64,000 nucleotides of DNA from Elysia crispata. Lineage: Eukaryota > Mollusca > Gastropoda > Plakobranchidae. Below, piece after piece: positions 1 through 36,000 of this stretch; the first letter of the stretch is position 1, and every line of letters starts with the position of its first letter. The notes below the pieces were generated by a model, which did not search any database, was not told where the DNA came from, and saw only the letters and a program-made list of their open reading frames with translations. The stretch lies in NCBI GenBank assembly GCA_033675545.1, contig JAWDGP010002044.1, positions 62,001 through 126,000 on the forward strand, given 5' to 3'. The position numbers and the translations under genes are program-made.

Positions 1-246
1 TCTCTCTCTCTCCCGACCACTATCTCTTTCTCTCATTCACACACATTCTTTCTCTCTCCCGCCCTCTAACTCTTTCTCTCATTCGCCCGGCCCCACACAT
101 TCTCTCTCTCTCTCCCGCTCTCTATCTCTTTCTCTCATTCACACACACATTCTCTCTCTCCCCGCCCTCTATCTCTTTCTCTCATCCACACACACACATT
201 CTCTCTCTCTCCCGCCCTCTATCTCTTTCTCTCATTCACACACATA

Positions 247-335
<89 letters not shown>
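1..335. repeat. (TC)n microsatellite with CA-containing interruptions
   Basis: The first part is a higher-order repeat of about 55-60 bp (TCTC runs, CCCGCCCTCTATCTCTTTCT, then CACACA). The last 85 bp is pure (CT)n. It runs off the left edge. Confidence 0.95.
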
Positions 336-779
336 AGTTTAACATGAGGAAATATATCCTGTTTTCTATATTGCACCTCTAATAATATATAAGATTAGTG
401 TCCTTTTTTAGTTTTAGGCAAGCAATCACTTGTTTCTCGTTTTATTATGGAAATCTGTGAGAGACGTTTCCTAGTTATCAAAGTAAAAAAAAAATCATGA
501 TAAAACCACAATATGCTGAAAAGATAAGCTTCAATAAAAAAAAAAATAAAATAAATAAAAGATTCATGTATAATTTTTTACCTCTGATTGTTGGAAAGAG
601 CTCCCGATTATTAACAACATATCTCAAGTATTTTAAAAATTACATTTTCCTACTGAAGCCATGGATATATAAATAAATCTGGGGTCCTTAGCCGCCATCT
701 TGACTCTTTGGGATTCATTTGGGGCACTAATTGTGACACGGATTGTAGGGCGGCACCACTTTTACGAGGGTTCACCTTT

Positions 780-905
780 ACTAGATCGTTGAGCTAACCA
801 TGCGAAGGTCCCATGTTCGAATCCTGGGGTTGATTTATCTGGAGCTCAGATCTCATCGAACTGGCCCTGTCTTCACTCTTGACCGTAGACCATGGAGGTT
901 ACGTC
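780..905 (+). mobile_element. tRNA-derived SINE-like sequence
   Basis: TCGTTGAGCTAACC resembles box A, and GTTCGAATCC at 815-824 is a perfect box B. About 80 bp of unrelated body follows. No intact cloverleaf. Confidence 0.45.
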
Positions 906-1429
906 CTCTTTCTTTATTCTGAACAAAACCCATAATCAATTTTTATAAGAAGTTAGTTTCTATTAACCCCATCTACCATACTTATATCGCTGTCTAGTAT
1001 CTTGCTCTCATTAGTGTCAAATGATCAATGCATTATCCAGAGATGCAGACAGCCATTTTATCTAATCTATTTTTGAAACTTTGAAAGAACAGTAACAAAT
1101 GGGCGGCAAATGATACACATACATTGGTTGATTTTTTTTTACCAATAAATCAGCCGTATCTGCATAGCTGGTTGATACATCGAGTAATTGATATCGGTAA
1201 AACAGTAATACATGCATGACTTCAAATTCATCCCGGATAGCCTACTGTGCCCATCAAGCAACTATCACATTGTCAGGTTTGATTCCTGCCAGTAGTTGGC
1301 GTGTATAATCTTGTAAAGATCACTGATTGGCAATCACTTTGTGGGTAGCGGGAGAATGCAAGATGGTGCAGGGTGGATGGAGACCACAATGTGGTTGAAA
1401 ATCACAAATCCAGATAGGGCGAGTGCAGT

Positions 1430-2190
1430 CCCCAGATTAAGTCAGATTGATGGTGAAACATTAAAATCACAGACCTAGATAGGGCCAGTGTAGTACCCAC
1501 ATTGTCAGATTGACGTATGAATTGATGGTGAAACATTAAAAATCACAGACCTAGATAGGGCCAGCGTAGTACCCACATTGTCAGATTGACGTATGAATTG
1601 ATGGTGAAACATTAAAATTCACAGACCTAGATAGGGCCAGCGTATTACCCAAATTGTCAGATTGACGTATGAATTGATGGTGAAACATTAAAATCACAGA
1701 CCTAGATAGGGCCAGTGTAGTACCCACATTGTCAGATTGACGTATGAATTGATGGTGAAACATTAAAAATCACAGACCTAGATAGGGCCAGCGTAGTACC
1801 CACATTGTCAGATTGACGTATGAATTGATGGTGAAACATTAAAAATCACAGACCTAGATAGGGCCAGCGTAGTACCCACATTGTCAGATTGACGTATGAA
1901 TTGATGGTGAAACATTAAAAATCACAGACCTAGATAGGGCCAGCGTAGTACCCACATTGTCAGATTGACGTATGAATTGATGGTGAAACATTAAAAATCA
2001 CAGACCTAGATAGGGCCAGCATAGTACCCACATTGTCAGATTGACGTATGAATTGATGGTGAAACATTAAAAATCACAGACCTAGATAGGGCCAGCGTAG
2101 TACCCACATTGTCAGATTGACGTATGAATTGATGGTGAAACATTAAAATCACAGACCTAGATAGGGCCAGTGTAGTACCCAGATTTTGAT
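1430..2190. repeat. 76-bp minisatellite, about 10 copies
   Basis: The unit contains TGACGTATGAATTGATGGTG and CACAGACCTAGATAGGGCCA. Copies start 75-76 bp apart (1511, 1587, 1663, 1738 and on) and are nearly identical, suggesting recent homogenisation. It lies downstream of URB2. The apparent open frames over it are repeat artefacts. Confidence 0.95.
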
Positions 2191-2199
2191 GGTGAAACA

Positions 2200-2580
2200 T
2201 TATAACAGCTTTCCTATTTCTGATTAACTCTCCCACGACCATGCCTTTGACTCTTCTGTGCTTGTCTAAGCAGACAATCGCTATGCCTGGAGTACGGCTA
2301 TCCATTGAATCACAAAATTTCTTGAAAATTTCAGATGCTGAAAGTTAATCTACTTGATAAATTGAGCTGAGAAAGTTACTTAAAAAAATGGAATTGAAAC
2401 AAAGCCTGAAAACCCGCATGTAGTAAATGGGCTAATTCATGCTTTCTTTTCATGAAGTAAGGTTTTTTTCTCATTTGCCATGTGGATTCATTCTGTACAA
2501 AGATCCATTGCTTCCTCTGCCGATTTGTTGTGGCGAGATTCAGAAACAATTGAAGAAGGCATATCAGTGACATTTACTCC
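2200..2580 (-). pseudogene. Possible decayed GNAT-type acetyltransferase fragment
   Basis: On the minus strand an open stretch after a possible acceptor near 2340 reads TPGIAIVCLDKHRRVKGMVV followed by GELI, which recalls the central strand of arylalkylamine N-acetyltransferase-like proteins. Upstream (2400-2580) another frame reads KSAEEAMDLC and then hits stops. The similarity is from memory, short and weak; it may be a pseudogene or chance. Confidence 0.22.
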
Positions 2581-3667
2581 AGTAACAAAAAAACTCCCAA
2601 AAAATTAAAAAAGGAGACTTTTATTACTGGACCTCGTCCAGTTATGTATCTTTCATGAAAGAAATCAATCATGTACATCACTATGAGATTTAATGTACAG
2701 TGTTAAACAGATGGGTATTTTTTAAATTATAATAGAATGGAAATAAAAGCTAAAGAAAACATTTTTTTTAAAGATAGTCAGTTATTTCCCTTTAAACAAA
2801 GCAAAAAAAAAAAAAAAAGCAAGAACAAAACAAAACATTGTTTCCCTTGACTGTGGACAGCTGTTTGAGCAGTTATCATAATATCAACTATCTTTTTTTG
2901 TTTTTACTTTCGAATACACAAACATGAATCAGGCATATAACTGTGGCGGAATGCTTTTGCTAATGGAATCACACTGAGTGCTCTAGACTTCAGGCGTGAC
3001 AGTGACATAGGCCTTAAAATGAATTGTTTTATAAATAAACTTTCCAACCGCTGCAAGCTAATATAATAATGTTGGAGCCAGGATGAACTGTACCCTTCCT
3101 TAACCAAAGTCCATGCAGTGCTGTTTGCATATATGTTCAGAGAGGTCAGCTGCATAAACCCAGCATGATGTGGCTGGCAGCTGAAAGTTTGGGCTTCACA
3201 TTTTTTTCACTTTCAGGCTAGTTACACAATTTGTTAAAAAATGAGTGAAATATTTTAAGATTAACACATTAGATAGAGGGATTCAAGTTTCCTTTCTTTT
3301 CATTTAGTGTTATAAAGAATGAAAATGGATAGATCGATGGTTTAAAAAGCTTCATTAATATTGCAAGCCTGTTTGCAGCAGTCTCTTTAGCCTAGAGCCC
3401 ATGTGGGTCAGACAGCCCTTATATAGCAGTGATACTTGCTGTGCTACTGCTGCATGACCTTGACACTGTCTTTGACAGTCAAAATCTCATGTGGATCACA
3501 CAGTCCCTGTGAAGCAGGGATACGTGTTATGCTACTGCTGCATGACCGTGCAGCTGTTCTTGACTGCCAATAGCTGAAGTGGATTACTCCTTGTGTAGCT
3601 GTGAAACGCCTTGTGATCCTGGTGCATGACCTTGAAACTGGCCTTGACTGCCAATACCTGATGTGGA

Positions 3668-28743
<25,076 letters not shown>

Positions 28744-29089
28744 GTTTTATAACCATAGTGGTTTCCCCTTAAACTCACGTTTGGTAGTGTGTAAGAAAAT
28801 GGAAACGGCGCATCTCTATGCACCTTTTTATGTATTTTTGTTGTGAAATACCCCCCCCCCCCAATTTTCCATTACATTCTTGGATTAAAAAAAAACAACA
28901 ACAACTAACAACGCAAAACATTGACACTTAAAGATCTTTACCCTACACCAGAGTCAAAGAAATGAGGAAGAAGTAATTCCAATTATTTTTCTTTGTTTTG
29001 AAACAGCATAATTTCACCATAATTGAAACAAATTCAAAAATCCGGGAAAACTGATACATCTAACACAACGCCACAGCCCGCTTGCACCT

Positions 29090-29995
29090 AGACAACTTGG
29101 TTTCAAATTAGTTCCCCTTAGAAAAGAGGGACTAGACAAGGAGATTCTATAGCATTTAAGTTCTTTACTGCAACGATTGAAACGATCTTCCAAAAAGTAG
29201 ACGTCACAGACACGTACGGTCTAAACATAAGTGGCGAAACACTTACAACTTACAAATTTAAGATCTGCCGACGGCGTAGCTCTCTTAACAGATGAAACTA
29301 CTCTTGCGGAACTACAGTTTAATAAACTCTTTGAAGTGTTTGAAAATATGAGGACTTAAAATGCCCAGAGGAAAAACAAAATCCATGACAAACTTTGAAA
29401 ACAGCAAAATATATATAGATAAAGAGTAATTCTTGAGACGAACAACAAAAATATCAGATTCAACAAAGGAAGAGATCACTTGAAAAATACGATCAGGTTA
29501 GAACAGTTTTGGTAAAAAGAAAGAAATCTTGCGCAAGGTTGGGAAAATGCCGTTATCTCTGAAAAGGAAGTTATACGTTCTACGCATACTTTCAACAATG
29601 ACACATGGATGTCTAACTTGGTCCCTCACTAAGGCACTTGTGCAAATATTAAGAACGGCGCAAAATGCTTTGGAAAGAAAGATGCTTAAGGTCAAAATAC
29701 AAAATAAAATACCAGACAACAAAATGGGTTAAAAATATACATGTAGTAGACTTTCCAGCAAAACAAATACAAATTGGCTGACAATGGCGCAAGAAAGAAA
29801 GACAACAAATGGACAAAAGAATCACCGGCTGGCATTCATGGAATGAGATAGGATAGAGAAGAAGACAAACAAGAGGATGACACGACGATATTGCTCGACA
29901 AAAGGGCATTATGTGGAGCAGAGAACCAAAACAACGAAAGAAATGGAGATCTGATTTGGAGGTCTATATCTTGCAGTGGGCGAAAAAAGCTTTGT
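29090..29995 (+). pseudogene. Decayed RTE-like LINE (C-terminal reverse transcriptase part)
   Basis: Conceptual translation in shifting frames reads like the end of an RTE-clade reverse transcriptase: a GDSI/FKFFTA segment near 29140, the catalytic-box region near 29262, then an open stretch at 29529-29732 (SLKRKLYVLR, GCLTWSLTKALVQILRTAQN, ALERKMLKVK) and a degraded tail to about 29995. Several frameshifts and stops interrupt it, and the FADD-type catalytic box reads SADG, so it is dead. The 5' part of the LINE is missing. It lies between the URB2 and HAUS8 start regions. Confidence 0.75.
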
Positions 29996-31227
29996 AGATA
30001 GGTAGGTAGGTGATTTAAGAACCTTTTTATGTGAAATAACAATCAGTTAAATCGTGAAGTTTAGCAAATAGACCCTTATTATTCTATATAACTATTAGGT
30101 ATCATATGTACAGAGAAGGATATTCGGCGCTTTGAGAGGCTAACTCTACAGGCAAGAATCTGCAGCCAGTATGGTTGATGGGAAGGGCGGGGATCTGTTA
30201 GGGCTGAGGTATAAATCATTTCTGGGCTGCAAGAGGAGTTTAGCGCTGCACATGGTAACTCAACCAAATATTATTACACGTACGTAGCCAGCAGGTCAGA
30301 CTCAGAGCAAGCATTTGTTAGTGTCAAGTTAATCTGCTCGTCATTATCTAATCTACCGCAGAGATGATTGGCTAGAGAGTAGATATGGGAGAAGACACCA
30401 AGGATAGGATCCTTGTTTTTTATGTGAAACGAAAAATTAGGTTTATTTTCTATTTCTCGTACATCCTGATAATTCGATTATCAGTTTATTCAAAGTCCAT
30501 TTTAATGCCAAAGTTTTCCTTTAAAGAAATGTGTAAGGAAGGTGGTATAGTTATTTATTTATATTGGCAGTGGCAATAAGCTTTTTGAGCAGATCTATAG
30601 TGCATGTATGTCAGCTTGTGGGTGGAACCAAGTGCACTTCTAGATTGTTTTATTTGTAGACTTAGTTTAGTGGCGGGAAACTAGTCGCCGCTCCTCTCAC
30701 AGTTAATTACTTGTCTTCTATAATAATTATGAAGATACTTTGTTTCATGTAATGATTACATCGACTAGCCGATCTATTCTTTTGTTCCTGTCCAGCTGGC
30801 CAGAGAAGCTTTTCTTCGGTCGACTTTGGGCGTACTTTGATTCGGGGATCTTGGGGAATTTAGAGAAACTACTTGTACTATGTTTATGTAATCCTTTGAT
30901 CGGGAGATCTATGCAAGATGTAGCGATGAGTTAATGATGGGTTTCATAGATTCTATGATCTCGGTCGGATGATGTCTTTGTTGGGGAAACTGACCGACGG
31001 AGTAGAATTCTCTTCGGTCGGCGTTGGTCCTTGTTCCAGGGAAAATGAACGACGAAGTGGGAAACTAGGGAAGTCTTTGACTGTGGACTGTGCCGATTGA
31101 GTTTGTACTATAAATGTAGAGCTCGGAAAGAGTATCTATAGGCCATGTCGGTTAGAAATATCGTTTGGAATTACCGAGACAGTGATAAGTTCTTGTAATC
31201 ATTTCAAGTAAAATTTATGAAGTATTG

Positions 31228-31351
<124 letters not shown>

Positions 31352-33052
31352 TGAGAAGTTGAGTTGGATTATCATTCGTTGTAATTCTGCGTGATTATCA
31401 CCGTGACTCAGGCGTTGTCTGACTTTTAGGCATTTTTACTGAGGCACTTTGTTTAGGCATTTTGATTTAGTAACCTTTCTTAGTATCCTCTATTCTGACC
31501 ATTTTGTTTTGGTCTTCTTAGTATTCGGGCCATTGGGTTTTGTATCTGATCTTACTATATTATATGCACTTTATCTGGAGTATCTTCTTGGCGCTTGCCA
31601 TTTTGACCACTTGTTTTAGTATCATCTATACGTACATGACACTTTGCTTTGGCCTCTTCCAAACGTTTATTATTCTGACCATTTTGTTAGAATATTTTAT
31701 TACGTACTTGGGTTTGGATCTTCTATGTATTTTATTCTTTGAGAATTGCTTTCATTCATTGTGTAATAAACTTATTATAGATGGTAACTTTAACTTCTTC
31801 TCTTTTGTGTTCTTCCTTTTCTGGAGTATAGCTATTCTGTTCTTGTGAAGTCTCGACACCCACTTATATATTAGTTAGGGAACATTGGCCTTAGTCCTCC
31901 AGTGATACTCAAGGAACCAAGAGTGTGAACTCTGTAGTATTGCACGGCTGCTAGGTACGCCACAATAACAAGTTAGGGTCTGCAATTTCTTAGAGTAGGA
32001 AGAAGCACTGAGCTTCTATAGATAACTAGTGGGTCCTATTCTAGTAGGAAGGAAGTTAGGAAACACCCAGCCAGTTACACATGTCTTTAGGAAAGAAACT
32101 TTATTTTTACCAGCTTCATGTTGTTTTCCCTTTTTCTCAAAGTTCGTCAAAATGCTTCCTTACTCCTTAAGAACAAAATGAAGAACTATGTATGGTTCGA
32201 ATGAGATGAGCAGAAAGCTCGATTTAACGTTCTCCCTGAAAAGAAAGTGCTCTGGGTTAGAGCAACAGTACATTAAAAATATGAGACTGAGCGGTCAAAC
32301 TTGCCAAGTTATAAATTGGTTAAACTTTACTGAAAACACTAGTCATCATAAAGTTTCCATTATGTCAAGCACTTCCGCGAAACTTGTTTTGAACTGCATG
32401 ATGCAATTTATAGGCGTCTTGTCATACAACAAAATACACTATCTTGAACAATTCCTAAATCATTGAGTTTGCTGCTTTTTGCAGATGATCGGCCAAGTTT
32501 GTGATTTTGTTCTTATGGGAATTTTTTTTTTTTTGGTGGGAGGGGGGGGGGGGGGAGTGGAGAGGGTTAGGGAATCCTGCAGAAAATATTTTCTTATTTT
32601 TTTTTTACACTATAATGTTTTTTAACTGTGTACATTTGGTTTAATAAATATAACGATCTGAAAACAAAACAACCCTCCCTCCCCATCCCCCAACCCCGGA
32701 AAAAAATCTACGAAAAAATGACAGATTAATGCTGATTGTAAATTCACAACTTACAACATTAGTAAATAACGATAATTTTTTTTTTATTATAATGTCCTAT
32801 ACCTAACTCAAACCGGAAGTAAACAGAGGGCCTGAAACCGTAACCAATCCGTGCAATTCAAACTGAAAGTACTCATATAAAACCAGAATTATCCAATGCG
32901 AAGACAATCTGTCGGTCTAGATTACTATTTACAATCTTAACTGATATCTAGATCAAACAACCAATTGACTTGTTTGAAACGAATATCAATCAGCAGACAT
33001 CGTTTTTTTTTCATAGATACCGAAAGTAACTCTGATTTCACCTAAAAACAAC

Positions 33053-36000
33053 ATGAAGTAAGTCGATCATCCTTAGATCTAATCTAGAATCTAGATCTTT
33101 TTTTTTTTAATCAAATAATCTGAACTCTGATTTATATAAATTATAGATTATATATTATATAAAAACTCTGCATTATAACTCTACCTTATTAGCCTCAAAC
33201 TATTAAATATGGAGCAGCACTTAGAATCTGAACACAATCAAAAGCTCCATGAAGTTTGCAGACCTTGTGATGATAGATCTAGATCATTACTAGATCTAAA
33301 TCTAGGAAATAGAGGAAACAATCGAGAGTTCTCTAACTTTGAAAACTTTATCAACGGCATGTTACTAACTTTTGGTGTGCACAATCATTTCCGGTAACCA
33401 AAAAAAAAAGATTTTTACAATACGTTATTAATATTCTAACGTAATAAAACTCAAAGCAATTACGCGTCACAGATTTGAAGGAAGTTATAAAAGCTTGAAA
33501 ATATTACAGAGAGACAGAGCTCTTAAAACATACCCTGCCAATAGAAAAATTAAAGACAAAATAAAAGTATGACTTACCTGTAAGTGTAAAGTAAGACGTG
33601 CAACTTTTCAAGTTTTATTTTCTTCTTAGTGCGTGCTTATAACTTTGTTAATAGCTAAGATCAGGTCCCTCTCATATATATTGACACTCTGTAGCTTGAA
33701 CTATGATGTTCTATCATTGTTTAGATTTATTATTTTATATCAAAACACTGTACCAGCGCTGTAAGAAATGAACTATCATTTATAACTCAAACCCGCATAA
33801 CTTGAAAACAGAGAACTCTTCGCTAATGCCCTATGGTGGGTGTTAAGTTCAACATATAGGCTATATGAAATGCTGTAAATATGTCATCCCGAAAAATTGT
33901 TTCACTTTTTGATAAATGTCCTATAAAAACGTCACCATGTAAAGATTATTCCAGATTCATGTACTTGTTAAAATGCTCAATAACTCCATCAATTAAATGA
34001 AAAGAAAGGGAAAAAAATATGCTTGTATCGTTTAAATATAGTTTTAACATATTGTATGATTTTTGTACTTCTTCCTTTCATGTATGAGCTTAAATTCTTT
34101 ATTGTTTGGATGTGGAAATTAGATCTAGTAACTAGGGTTGCGAGGAAAGGGGAATCCCCATTCCTCAGGAGTGGTTGACCTCATGACCCGATCGGGTTAC
34201 AGGCTTCTTCACGGGTGCGGCAGGTAACTAAAATGCTGCTCTGTAAAAGCCTTGATCTATAAACGACATAAGACTTTGAAATAGCGTTTCTCTAGTTTTT
34301 TTTTTCTGAGTGCTGAGAATGATTCTGAAAGTTTCGTGTACAATCTCTTACACAAAAACATAAAATAGGATTACTTTGATAGATAATACAAAGTAAAACT
34401 AAGAAATTTCTTTATGTACTTATAATGTAATTATCACAGTTATAAAGGCCCTCACTTCCTAAGGAAATTATTTGAACAAGTCAATAAACCCTTGAAATTT
34501 CTATGCTTAATCTAAATCTAGATCAAGATCTCATTAGATTTAAGTTGAAAATTATTAAATAGTTAAAATCACTTTAGTGCTAACTTACAATAGTTATAAC
34601 TGTACACCAGCCCCCCATCAGCATGTTATTTTGTCTTTTTTCAGTTCATCTTGACACGATTGAATTCTTCAATAAATGATAATATATGAAAATTGTTATT
34701 ATTTTATATAGTTGCACTTTGAAATTATTTAAAAAAAAAAATTATGGAATAAATTTTAAGCTTTTTTCTTTTAACATAAAGTAAATGAAATGAAGACCAA
34801 AATCACTCTGAAGGCTGAATAAAAGAAAGACAAACAGCAATCTGTAAGAAAATTGAAATACAAAGCAAAGCAACAACTCTTGAGGCAACATTACACTTTC
34901 ACTCTTACCAATCCTCTTTTGGTGTTTTTGTAAATTCTCCTTGTGGGGTGATCTACAACTGCAAAGCTAAAGAAGTCTCCATTTTGGGCTTGTCTGGCTT
35001 TGTAAGGTATAGAATTTGATTATTTTTTTTCATCTTTGAACAGTTTACCTCTTCCATTACAAACATAATTTAGATAAGTAGAGGGAGTAGGTTGGGGGAG
35101 AAGGAGAAATATAAAATACTTTAGACATTTGATCATGTCAATTATGTCTAACCATTTTTCTCAAAAGCTAACTTCTCTTTATTTGTTTATGAAAAAAAAA
35201 ATTTTTTTTTTTTGTTTATTTTTTAGCAAAGGTCGACCAAAGCGTCGACCCCTAATTCAAGGGAAGCTGGTTGTGACAGATAGCAGTTCGGATTTCTCTG
35301 CTCTCAGATCACCTCAGAAAGAAGATGTTGGAAGTGGTGGGTACAGGAGGAATAAGTAATATCTTTCTCTGATTTCCTCCCTCTCCCTCTCTGATATTTC
35401 TCTCTCTCTCTCTCTCACTCACTCGCTTTCTTTTAAGTCTTAACAATTTCTATTGCCTGGCTGCAAATGAGTAAATTGCATGTATTTAGACATTCATTCA
35501 GTCACAATATACAGTGCACACCTGAAAAATGGACATTAAAGGGACCAATAAAACTTCTTGGAATTAAGATTTTAAAATCTGTATTGACTCTTTCTGCCTT
35601 TAGCTCTAGAATAAAGGGACATAAAGAGGGCTCTTTGTAGCCTCATTTTTAATATTAATAAAACCCATCCCATAACTAGATTTACAACCATCGCATAGCC
35701 CTCCCCCTACCCTTCCCACACGACAGGCCATTCAGCCCAGTACCCCGCCTCATGTCTCCCTTGATTCCAAATGCTGTGTGGGCAAGACCATGCAGTGATA
35801 GCATTAGGCTTGAGACCCGAAGCACCAGTACCTCCCTCTCCCCCCCCTCCCCTTCCCACATGACAGGCCATTCAGCCCAGTACCCCGCCTCATGTCTCCC
35901 TTGATTCCACAATGCTGTGTGGGCAAGACCATGCAGTGATAGCATTAGGTTTGAGGCCCGAAGCACCAGTCCCTCCCCTTCCCACACGACAGACCATTCA

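Noticed and set aside
1430..2190. CRISPR-like regular repeat
   Set aside because: Units of 76 bp are contiguous and nearly identical throughout with no variable spacers; this is a eukaryotic minisatellite.
1581..2305. Minus-strand frames with a repeated QFIRQSDN peptide
   Set aside because: A product of the 76-bp minisatellite, which is 1 mod 3, so all frames are visited; not a gene.
30079..30267. Minus-strand 62-codon frame next to the RTE remnant
   Set aside because: No recognisable domain, start context or splice support; may be part of an unidentified repeat.
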